64,000 bases of DNA, taken from positions 186,001-250,000 of the forward strand of contig CAWUER010000532.1 of assembly GCA_963921195.1 (NCBI GenBank), written 5' to 3'. Source of the stretch: Pegoplata infirma. Lineage: Eukaryota > Arthropoda > Insecta > Diptera > Anthomyiidae. The translations under genes were made by a program, and so were the position numbers. Shown one piece after another: positions 1-7,595 of this stretch. The notes beneath the pieces were generated by a model. It had not been told where the DNA came from. It ran no database searches and was given only the letters and a program-made list of their open reading frames with translations. Every line of letters starts with the position of its first letter. Position 1 is the stretch's first letter.

Positions 1-449
1 TAACTTTTATGACCGAAAACGATAAAATTTTTAACAAATTTGTTTACAAATAGGTCGAACTATTGTAGGAAGACGCGATTTTGCAAAAAAACGCGATTTC
101 CAAAAATTGGATTTTAGCACCTTGTTCCACACATACATTCAAATATTTAATTAAAATTTTGTTTGTGTGTGTTAAACTCGTACTTAAATAACCTTATCAA
201 ATATGATAATCATCGGACCAGATTTGGACTTAGGCCCCTTGTGAAAATTTCGCCCGATATTCAGTTAAAGCGGTTTATTGTCAACAAATAGAAGCCTATT
301 TCAGTCAAATTTGATTGGTGAGTGTTTTTTACACTTATTAAAGATTTGACAAAATATAGATCTAATCGGTCCATCGGACCCATTTTCCGGGAAACTCTGG
401 TGTAGGGTATTATATGGTCGGTCTTGACCGACTATAATTTTCTTACTTG
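1..449 (+). mobile_element. DINE-1/INE-1-like element, 3' portion
   Basis: The left end is cut by the window. The 3' end shows the arrangement seen in the other copies here: a GTGTAGGGTATTATAT block, a 7-bp-stem hairpin (417-423 with 426-432, GTCGGTC/GACCGAC), then an AT-rich stretch ending in ACTTG. Helentron-associated DINE-1 elements of flies are known to end in a hairpin followed by a CTTG-type terminus. No coding capacity is visible. The sequence upstream of 400 is too diverged to align by eye to the copies at 38.6 and 41.3 kb, so the assignment rests on the 3' end. Confidence 0.55.
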
Positions 450-452
450 TTT

Positions 453-1273
453 TATATAGAAAAATGTCTCAGAATCTGAGATTTTTTTTTATATAGAAAA
501 ATGTCTCAGAATCTGAGAAATTTTTTTATATAGAAAAATGTCTCAGAATCTGAGAAATTTTTTTATTAGAAAAATGTCTCAGAATCTGAGAAATTTTTTT
601 ATATAGAAAAATGTCTCAGAATCTGAGAAATTTTTTTATATAGAAAAATGTCTTAGAATCTGAGAAATTTTTTTATATAGAAAAATGTCTCAGAATCTCA
701 GAAATTTTTTTATATAGAAAAATGTCTCAGAATCTGAGGAATTTTTTTTTATATAGAAAAATGTCTCAGAATCTGAGAAATTTTTTTATATAGAAAAATG
801 TCTCAGAATCTGAGAAATTTTTTTATATAGAAAAATGTCTCAGAATCTGAGAAATTTTTTTATATAGAAAAATGTCTCAGAATCTGAGAAATTTTTTTAT
901 ATAGACAAATGTCTCAGAATCTGAGAAATTCTTTTATATAGAAAAATGTCTTAGAATTTGAAAAATTTTTTATGTAAAAAAATGTCTTAGAATCTAAGAA
1001 TTTTTTTATATAGAAAAATGTCTCGGAACCTGAAAAATTTTTTTAATACAAAAAATTTCTCAGAATCTCAAATTTTTTTCTGTCTGAAGAATGTTACAAA
1101 ATCTAAGAATTTTTCTGTACGAAAAATGTCTCAGAATATAAGAATTTTTCTACACGAAAAATGTCTCAGAATCTCAAAATTTTTTTATACGAAAAATGTC
1201 TTTAAATCTGAGAATTTTCCTATACGAAAAATGTCTTAGAATCTGAGAACTTTTCTATTTGAAAAATGTCTCA
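453..1273. repeat. Palindromic minisatellite, array A left part (37-bp unit)
   Basis: About 22 tandem units of roughly 37 bp, each with the near-palindrome CTCAGAATCTGAG and a T-run followed by TATATAGAAAAATG. Units are nearly identical from 463 to 950 and degenerate after that. The stretch from about 1015 to 1260, with variants such as GTCTCGGAACCTG, recurs at 2660-2880, so single units are organised into a block of about 1.05 kb that was duplicated. The 73-residue ORF at 1018 is a by-product of the periodicity. Confidence 0.9.
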
Positions 1274-1861
1274 CAAGGGAAGTATCTCAACCCTTATGAA
1301 CCGATTTGCATGAAACGTAAAATATATATAAAAGAGACAATTTTAAGGTTGGGGTGTCTCGGCTTATCGGCCATATCGGGGATTTAGGGGTTCAAAACAT
1401 GGGTCAAAAAAAGGCGAAAAAATTGTTTTTTGGATTTTTCAGCTATTTCTTTCTAAGAAACTATATGATGTTTACATATGGGAGGAAAGGTTTTTTTAAT
1501 GCCTATCCAACGGTGGCATAACCTTGTAAAAGTTTGTCTTCGTTAAATACTTTTTTCATGAAAATGTGTAAATTTTGGGAGGTATTTATATGAAGACATA
1601 GACCTACGATGTCCATATGAATACGAAATAATCTTTATTAAATTTAAATCGACACGTATTTTTGCTCTAGAGGATATTCCGGTTAGTTCGGGAGTTATCG
1701 AAATTTTCCCGGAGGTCCACGTTGTTTCATAAGGGGACAACGAAATTTTGAAACACAGATATGGCCGATAAGCCGAGACACCCCAACCTTAAAATCGTCT
1801 CTTTTATATATATTTCAAGTTTCAGGCAAATCGGTTCATAAGGGTTGAGATACTTCCCTTG
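1274..1861. mobile_element. Foldback MITE, 104-bp inverted arms, TSD TCA
   Basis: Nearly identical inverted arms (1274-1377 and 1758-1861) begin CAAGGGAAGTATCTCAACCC and enclose about 380 bp with no coding capacity. TCA occurs on both sides (1271-1273 and 1862-1864). Removing the element plus one TCA restores the minisatellite motif GTCTCAGAATCTGAG, which confirms the boundaries. The 3-bp duplication and CA...TG termini do not settle the superfamily. It inserted after the minisatellite was amplified. Confidence 0.8.
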
Positions 1862-3300
1862 TCAGAATCTGAGAATTTTTCTATAAAAAAATGTTTCAGA
1901 ATTTGAGAATTTTGCTACACGAAAAATGTTTCAGAATCTGAGAAATTTTTTTATATAGAAAAATGACTCAAAATCTAAGACATTTTTTTATATAGAAAAA
2001 TGTTTCAGAATCTGAGAAATTTTTTTATATAGAAAAATATCTCAGAATCTGATTTTTTTTTATATAGAAAAATGTCTCAGAATCTGAGAAATTTTTTTAT
2101 ATAGAAAATGTCTCAGAATCTGAGAAATTTTTTTATATAGAAAAATGTCTCAGAATCTGAGAATTTTTTTTATATATAAAAATGTCTCAGAATCTGAGAA
2201 TTTTTTTTATATAGAAAAATGTCTAAGAATCTGAGAAATTTTTTTATATAGAAAAATGTCTAAGAATCTGAGAAATTTTTTTATATAGAAAAATGTCTCA
2301 GAATCTGAGAAAATTTTTTATATAGAAAAATGTCTCAGAATCTCAGAAATTTTTTTATATAGAAAAATGTCTCAGAATCTGAGGAATTTTTTTTTATATA
2401 AAAAAATGTCTCAGAATCTGAGAAATTTTTTTATATAGAAAAATGTCTCAGAATCTGAGAATTTTTTTTATTTAGAAAAATGTCTCAGAATCTGAGAAAT
2501 TTTTTTATATAGAAAAATGTCTCAGATTCTGAGACATTTTTTTATATAGAAAACTGTCTCAGAATCTGAGAAATTTTTTTATATAGAAAAATGTCTTAGA
2601 ATATGAAAAATTTTTTATATAGAAAAATGTCTTAGAATCTAAGATTTTTTTTATATAGAAAAATGTCTCGGAACCTGAGAAATTTTTTTAATACAAAAAA
2701 TTTCTCAGAATCTCAAATCTTTTTCTGTCTTAAGAATGTTACAGAATCTAAGAATTTTTCTGTACGAAAAATGTCTCACAATCAGAATATAAGAATTTTT
2801 CTATACGTAAAATGTCTCAGAATCTCAAAATTTTTCTATACGAAAAATGTCTTAGAATCTGAGAACTTTTCTATTTGAAAATTGTCTCAGAATCTGAGAA
2901 TTTTTTTATAACAAAAATGTTTCAGAATTTGAGAATTTTGCTGCACGAAAAATGTTTTAGAATCTGAGAAATTTTTTTATATAGAAAAATGTCACAAAAT
3001 CTAAGACATTTTTTTATATAGAAAAATGTTTCAAAATCTGGGAAATTTTTTTGTATAGAGAAATGTCTCAGAATCTGAAATTTTTTTTTTATATAGAAAA
3101 TGTCTGAGAATTTTTTTATATAAAAAATGTCTCCGAATCTGAGAAATTTTTTTATATAGAAAAATGTCTCAGAATCTGAGAAATTTTTTTATATAGAAAA
3201 ATGTCTCAGAATCTGAGAAATTTCTCAGAATCTGATACATTTTTTAATATCAGAATTTGAGAATTTTTCTACAGGAAAACCGTCTTACAATTAGAATCTA
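1862..3300. repeat. Palindromic minisatellite, array A right part
   Basis: Continuation of the 37-bp array after the foldback insertion, about 35 units. Most carry CTCAGAATCTGAG plus a T7 and TATATAGAAAAATG block. Variants are clustered: 2660-2880 repeats the order of variants at 1015-1260, so the second half is a copy of the first. Degeneration rises beyond 2990 and the array fades out near 3300. Confidence 0.9.
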
Positions 3301-3372
3301 AGATTTGGTTTTGAAATTTACGGGCTCTATAGTTTGTTCAGAGTTTTCTTTGATATCAAAATTGGTAGAAAC

Positions 3373-3741
3373 TTAATTTGAAGTAAATTTGTTTGGTAAT
3401 TTTTCCTTTAGTTCGGGCTTGGTTAAAGTTGATGTTTGTTTATTTATGTGAGAGATAATTGTTTCTCCTTGTGGGGTTTCTTCAAGTTTGCTACAAAAGT
3501 TTGTGGGAATTAAGCAGGTAGGTTCTTGAATCCACATAGGACCTTCTGGTTTTGAAGATATTTCTTTCAGATCTTGTGCGTCCAGTGGTATCGGTTCATT
3601 GAACAATTGCTGTGATATTGAAGTTCTTAGAAATTTTTCTTCTGCAATTATTTTAGTAAATGAGTTGAGTATAAGATTTTCTTTTAATGCATAGTGGTTT
3701 AAAATAGAAATGTATTTTAAAAATAAATCAGCCAGTTCTAA
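3373..3741 (-). pseudogene. Unrecognised coding-like remnant, copy 1
   Basis: An open frame of about 120 codons runs from a stop near 3741 to 3373. Its ATG-initiated part encodes 77 residues with a fairly complex composition (for example GPMWIQEPTCLIP, residues 23-35). A diverged copy lies at 3880-4135, which shows a local tandem duplication. The frame carries no motif I can name. A retroelement origin is possible but unsupported. There is no obvious promoter or start context, so I treat it as a remnant. Confidence 0.35.
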
Positions 3742-3879
3742 CTAGTTAGTAAATGTTGAAAATCGGATTGTGTGGGAAAAAATTTTCAATTGAATGAAAA
3801 AACACGAAATTTTTTGCAACAGATTCCTATTGCAATAGATGATTCTTGAATATATTCTACGGTAATCAAAATAAAAGTA

Positions 3880-4135
3880 GTTTGTGGGAATTACTCAGGT
3901 AGGTTCTTAATTCCACATGGGACCTTCTGGATTTAAAAATTTTTCACTTTGACTTTGCGGATCCAATGGAATCGGTTTATTGAACGATTGTTGTGATATT
4001 GAATTTCTTAGAAGCTTTTCTTCTGTAATTATTTTAATAAATGAGTTGAGTATAAGATTTCCGTTCAATTCACAGTGGGACAAATTTTAAATGGTTTGAA
4101 AATAAATCAGTCAGTTATTGCTGGTTCGTTGACCA
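3880..4135 (-). pseudogene. Unrecognised coding-like remnant, copy 2
   Basis: Diverged duplicate of the remnant just to the left. It shares the block equivalent to FNxPIPLD and the GPMW stretch, but in-frame stops interrupt it (for example directly after MWN). Substitutions do not spare codon positions, which argues that neither copy is under selection. Confidence 0.4.
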
Positions 4136-4488
4136 ATAAAATTAGACAATTGGGCAACAATTTTTCCCTTAAAGAACTACGCGGGAAAATTTGTCAAACA
4201 AGTAATTTCGGGACAATTTGAATCAGAAATCATCGATTCAGGAACGGTAAGTAGAATCGATGACAGGATAATAAAATGCATTCGGGAATCGATTTTTTGT
4301 AGCGGAAAATTTTCCTGAATAATGGAAATTTTCTACAGTTTTTTTGATTGTGCAATTGTATCCAAGGGGCTAGAAAATAACATTTTCCGAAATCGGTCTA
4401 AATTTTTATATCGGTAAGAAATGATTGATTCATGAACAAAATCTTTTGATTCTGCCCAACTGTGCAAGTAAATGCTGTGATTTTACTG
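4136..4488. other. Gap: no gene; one dispersed-repeat match
   Basis: No ORF or RNA gene is seen. A stretch around 4216-4300 containing GTAGAATCGATGACAGGAT is matched in inverted, diverged form at about 37235-37325 inside the hAT-type element, so it belongs to a dispersed repeat. Confidence 0.4.
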
Positions 4489-4561
4489 CCCGGGTAAAAA
4501 TGGATTAGATCTTATCTGATTTGTTAATATATTTTCATTTATAATCATGTCTGATTGCATA

Positions 4562-4769
4562 GAGGGTATTTATACACAGACTTTTTTTGCTTGCAATAAA
4601 GTCTTGCAACTTTTTTTGTAGGCAAACGGGGGTGAAAAGAAAACGGGGTAGAAAAAAAATCACGAATTCTGTTTTCCTTCTTCTATGCTTCTCACCCCCG
4701 ATTGCCATCAAAAAAAAAAACTCAGATAAAAAAGGCGTGCATGAAAAAACGCTGTGTGTAAATACCGTC
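4562..4769. mobile_element. Palindromic MITE (208 bp)
   Basis: The two halves are imperfect reverse complements: GAGGGTATTTATACACAG at the left mirrors CTGTGTGTAAATACCGTC at the right, with a central pair of CGGGGGTGA and TCACCCCCG blocks. ATA precedes the left end and follows the right end. The overlapping ORFs on both strands (78 and 69 codons) reflect the palindrome and are not genes. Confidence 0.6.
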
Positions 4770-4788
4770 ATATATCGAGATCTAACTA

Positions 4789-4819
4789 AGGAGTGAGATC
4801 ATAAAAATGTTAACACACA
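4789..4819 (+). repeat. Left terminal inverted repeat of DD37E transposon
   Basis: 31 bp beginning AGGAGTGAGATC, immediately inside the TA duplication at 4787-4788. It matches the reversed right terminus with one mismatch at position 5. Confidence 0.9.
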
Positions 4820-4922
4820 TAAAGTTAAATAAAAAACAGACTACTGAATTTTAAGACTTCAAACCAAATTTTTATTAAATAAAATTTAATACAAAATCAT
4901 AACAAAAAAACCGCATGGAACT

Positions 4923-5930
4923 CTAACCACTACGAACAAAGTTATCCACTTTTTCCGGAAACCCTCCCATTAAGGCTTTTATGGTAGTTTCTGTCACCTT
5001 TTTAGAGCAGGTGGTCCATCTACGTTTGAAATCTTGCATGTCCTGGGAGACCTTTTTTGTGCCCTTTAATTCTTTTTTAACAAGAGCCCAATATCTCTCC
5101 ACTGGCCTGAGCTCCGGGCAGTTTGGTGGATTTGCCTCTCTTGGTACAAAAACCACATTATTATCATTATACCACTCCAGCGCTTTCTTGCTGTAGTGAC
5201 AAGATGCTAAATCGGGCCAAAAGTAAGTGGATACATTGTGCTGACTCAAGAACGGAAGAAGTCTCTTCTGCAAACACTCCTTGATATAAATTTCGCTGTT
5301 TATAGAGCCAGATGTCACAAATGACTGGCTTCTTTGGCCGCAGCTACATATGGCTTGCCATACTAGGAATTTTTTGGGGAATTTCGTTTGCTTTTTTGAC
5401 CGAAATTTTTCCGCAACATTTCCTCGAACATCGGAAACATAAAATTCTTGACCAGGGAGCTGCGCAAAATCAGCCAGGACATAAGTTTCGTCGTCCATTA
5501 CACAACAGTTGTATTTTTTTATAAAATTTGATTTCAATTTTCTAGCTCTGGTTTTGGCCTCCAAATTTTTAAAAGCGTTTCTATCGGGAACTTTTTGAAC
5601 TTTGTAGGACTTTAGTCCCGCCTTACGTTTCACTTTACGTACAAAAAAGTCTGAGCATTGGGCTAACCGAGCTGTTTTTCTGCCAGATGTGTTAGGAGCT
5701 CTCTTAAGGATGCTTTTAACTTTATATGCCTTACCAATGTTACGATAACCAGTCGTTGTTCCTGTTCCCGGCTTCCTTTCAATTGTTAGGTGTTCCAGAT
5801 ACCTTTTTACCACTTTTGAAACTGTTTGGCGGCATACATTAGTTTCTTTGGCAATTTTTTTGTATGTCCATGTTTGGTTTTGTTGAAAATATTTAATTAT
5901 TTTTGAACGCACTTTTCTTTCATCGACCAT
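4923..5930 (-). CDS. DD37E-type Tc1/mariner transposase, intact
   Basis: This 335-residue protein should excise and reinsert its own element at TA sites. Residues 1-50 look like a first helix-turn-helix (WTYKKIAKETNVCRQTVSKV at 21-40) and residues 70-110 like a second, the paired-type DNA-binding region usual in this superfamily. The catalytic triad is visible: D147 in MDDETYV, D240 in FWPDLASCHYS and E278 in LRPVERYW. Exactly 37 residues separate D240 and E278, the DD37E spacing. A basic linker lies between DNA-binding and catalytic parts. The length is typical and no stop or frameshift is present. The start ATG lies 154 bp inside the right TIR and no earlier in-frame ATG occurs in the element. 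Transcription probably starts in or near the right TIR. Activity is inferred, not shown. Confidence 0.92.
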   Translation of the reverse strand: MVDERKVRSKIIKYFQQNQTWTYKKIAKETNVCRQTVSKVVKRYLEHLTIERKPGTGTTTGYRNIGKAYKVKSILKRAPNTSGRKTARLAQCSDFFVRKVKRKAGLKSYKVQKVPDRNAFKNLEAKTRARKLKSNFIKKYNCCVMDDETYVLADFAQLPGQEFYVSDVRGNVAEKFRSKKQTKFPKKFLVWQAICSCGQRSQSFVTSGSINSEIYIKECLQKRLLPFLSQHNVSTYFWPDLASCHYSKKALEWYNDNNVVFVPREANPPNCPELRPVERYWALVKKELKGTKKVSQDMQDFKRRWTTCSKKVTETTIKALMGGFPEKVDNFVRSG

Positions 5931-6053
5931 TGTGTAAAAAATTGCAAATTAAAACTCATGATGTAAATTAATTTATTAACTGACATATTTTTAAAATGTA
6001 AACTGCCGAAAAAAAAAAATTTGGAAGCTTTACACCAAAGTTGTAGGCAAAAA

Positions 6054-6084
6054 TGTGTGTTAACATTTTTATGATCTCATTCCT
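6054..6084 (-). repeat. Right terminal inverted repeat of DD37E transposon
   Basis: Reverse complement of the left TIR with one mismatch, followed directly by TA at 6085-6086. It lies upstream of the transposase start, so it may also carry the promoter. Confidence 0.9.
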
Positions 6085-6211
6085 TATATCTCAGATGTGG
6101 TCAACATTGGTACTAAATTGACATTTCATTATATCTGATCAGATACAATTATATACTACCAGATCAAAGAAGATCTGATAAGATCCAATCGATTTTTATA
6201 CGGGTGGCCAT

Positions 6212-6421
6212 TTAATTACCACTTGATTTTGGGGATTTAATATCACATTGCTTTCTGACATTTTCCCCACATTCCATATAATTTGTTTCTAGTGGATTTA
6301 ATTTCTCCATCCCTTGTTCTTTTTCTCTATCAGCTATTCGAATCATTTTCCTTTGCCGTTTTTCCTTATGACGACAAAATTGGCATTTAGTTTTTTCCAT
6401 GTAAAGATTTTTTCGAGACAT
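6212..6421 (-). CDS. Hypothetical small basic protein
   Basis: A 69-residue ORF rich in Lys, Arg and Glu. A CQFC motif is followed by HKEKRQRK (residues 13-25), which could be half of a metal-binding site, but no complete zinc finger is present. It lies 52 bp downstream of the 158-codon ORF on the same strand in another frame, so the two could be exons or fragments of one decayed gene. No family is recognised. Confidence 0.3.
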   Translation of the reverse strand: MSRKNLYMEKTKCQFCRHKEKRQRKMIRIADREKEQGMEKLNPLETNYMECGENVRKQCDIKSPKSSGN

Positions 6422-6473
6422 TTTAACTTCACCATAGGCCTTATTGAAAGTATAGTATAAAAATTGTAATGTA

Positions 6474-6950
6474 TTACATATGTAGTTCCTTTAAAATTTT
6501 TCTAAATTCTTTTGGATTATTAATTTGATTAATGAGATGATTTATTTTAAGTTTCGACTGCTGAAATTGTTCTTCCTTCAAAAGACCACCTGATTTTTTT
6601 TTGTAGAAAAAATCCATTTCGCTTTCTGTATTACAGTCATAAAATATATCGTCTGTTACGTATTCATTTGCCGGTTTTACATCTTTATGGGCTTCCCAAC
6701 GTCCACCTCCTCCTGTTAATCTGTTTGAATTTCCATCTGTTACTTGGCCTATAAATACCGGATATAAATATAAAAATTGTGTCTCATCATTTTTTTGCGA
6801 TTTTTTATTACCATATTCCTTTGTATTTGCCACATTTGGAATTGTGTTCTCCATTAAATGCTCAATTTTGTTTCTTTTCCTTTTTGCATAAACAGAATAT
6901 TTACTGGAATCATTACATTTCCGAGGGGTTTTATTTTGTTTATTATACAT
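6474..6950 (-). CDS. Hypothetical 158-residue protein, unrecognised
   Basis: This ORF has more complex composition than most in the window and no tandem repetition. The N-terminal 50 residues are very basic and hydrophilic. The middle holds a Gly-rich turn (LTGGGGRW, about residues 78-85) followed by an acidic patch (VTDDIFYDCNTESEMDFFYKKK). The C-terminus reads as an amphipathic helix ending ILKELHM. No signal peptide or membrane segment is seen. The ATG context AAACAAATG is favourable for a fly. I cannot assign a family. It could be a small host gene, an exon or a fragment of an unknown mobile element. Confidence 0.45.
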   Translation of the reverse strand: MYNKQNKTPRKCNDSSKYSVYAKRKRNKIEHLMENTIPNVANTKEYGNKKSQKNDETQFLYLYPVFIGQVTDGNSNRLTGGGGRWEAHKDVKPANEYVTDDIFYDCNTESEMDFFYKKKSGGLLKEEQFQQSKLKINHLINQINNPKEFRKILKELHM

Positions 6951-7435
6951 TTGTTTAAGATTTTTTTATGTTTTTATTGAATTTGAAAAAAAAAACAAAG
7001 AATTTGGTTTAAAATATTATTCAAATGACTTTTTGTGGTTGAAATTATTAAAACAAAATTTTGACTTTTGAAATAAACATGGGTGTTGGAAATAATTCAA
7101 TAGATAAAAGTTGATATTGTAAGTCCAGCAAAAATTGAGAGGGTTTCTGAGGAATTTCAAATAGTAAACTAAAATTTTGTTTTGCAGACTGTTTAAAGTT
7201 ATCTTTAATAGTCCCCAAAAGTCTCCTTGTCCACCAGCAGAGATTTCAAGATCAAAAATCGTATTTTTTTTATAAGATTTTTGAAAAAATCTCGCTTGAT
7301 ATGCCTCCTACTTAATCAAAGAAATATTATTAACAATTTTCCCCATATTTTGTAAACAGGTGGCAACACTGTTTATTTGCTATTAGCCTTTTTCTATTTA
7401 TAATAAAAATTATAGAATGTATTATTTTTATTAAA
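6951..7435. other. Gap: no feature recognised
   Basis: AT-rich sequence with no ORF of note, no RNA gene and no clear repeat. Any promoter of the minus-strand ORF at 6474-6950 would lie here, but no convincing motif is visible. Confidence 0.4.
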
Positions 7436-7592
7436 AAAATCTTTCTTAATAAAAATATTTCATTTATTTTCCCATTAAAGTGCTGGAGCGTATGATTGAT
7501 ATTAAGAAATTTAACAAATATTAATCATACGCATACAGTACACAAGTTGTGCGTTGTGATATCCAACAAAGTGCTCGAATCAAATTATAATA
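7436..7592 (+). repeat. Left arm of a ~5.2-kb inverted-repeat composite
   Basis: About 150 bp containing GCTGGAGCGTATGATTG and ATACAGTACACAAGTTGTGC. It is present as a close reverse complement at 12535-12688. Between the arms lie a minisatellite element, a tandem repeat and a repeat copy with a retroposon, so the arms mark the ends of an older palindromic element enlarged by insertions. Confidence 0.8.
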
Positions 7593-7595
7593 GCT

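Larger units (their letters stand above)
4789..6084 (-). mobile_element. DD37E Tc1/mariner-type transposon, apparently complete
   Basis: The element is 1296 bp with 31-bp terminal inverted repeats (4789-4819 and 6054-6084) differing at one base; they begin AGGAGTGAGATC on the left and AGGAATGAGATC on the reversed right end. TA flanks both ends (4787-4788 and 6085-6086), the expected target duplication for the IS630-Tc1-mariner superfamily. It contains one uninterrupted transposase ORF. Size, TA duplication and DD37E signature fit the ITmD37E group described from mosquitoes. It sits inside another non-autonomous element, so it is the younger insertion. Confidence 0.9.
4489..6204. mobile_element. 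Non-autonomous element, CCCGGGTAAAAA termini, TSD TG
   Basis: The left end begins CCCGGGTAAAAATGGATT. The right end reversed begins CCCGTATAAAAATCGATT, and both are followed by related ATCTTATCTGAT-type sequence. TG flanks both ends (4487-4488 and 6205-6206). The element hosts a palindromic MITE (4562-4769) and the DD37E transposon (4789-6084); without these it is only about 210 bp. It shares its termini with the elements at 17625-18541 and 29965-30274, which also lack a TA duplication. Confidence 0.65.

Noticed and set aside
3373..3606. Assignment of the remnant to a BEL/Pao polyprotein
   Set aside because: The resemblance was limited to a vague Gly-Pro-x-Trp pattern; no catalytic motif supports it.
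4535..4796. Overlapping ORFs of 78 and 69 codons on opposite strands
   Set aside because: Both arise from the 208-bp palindromic MITE.
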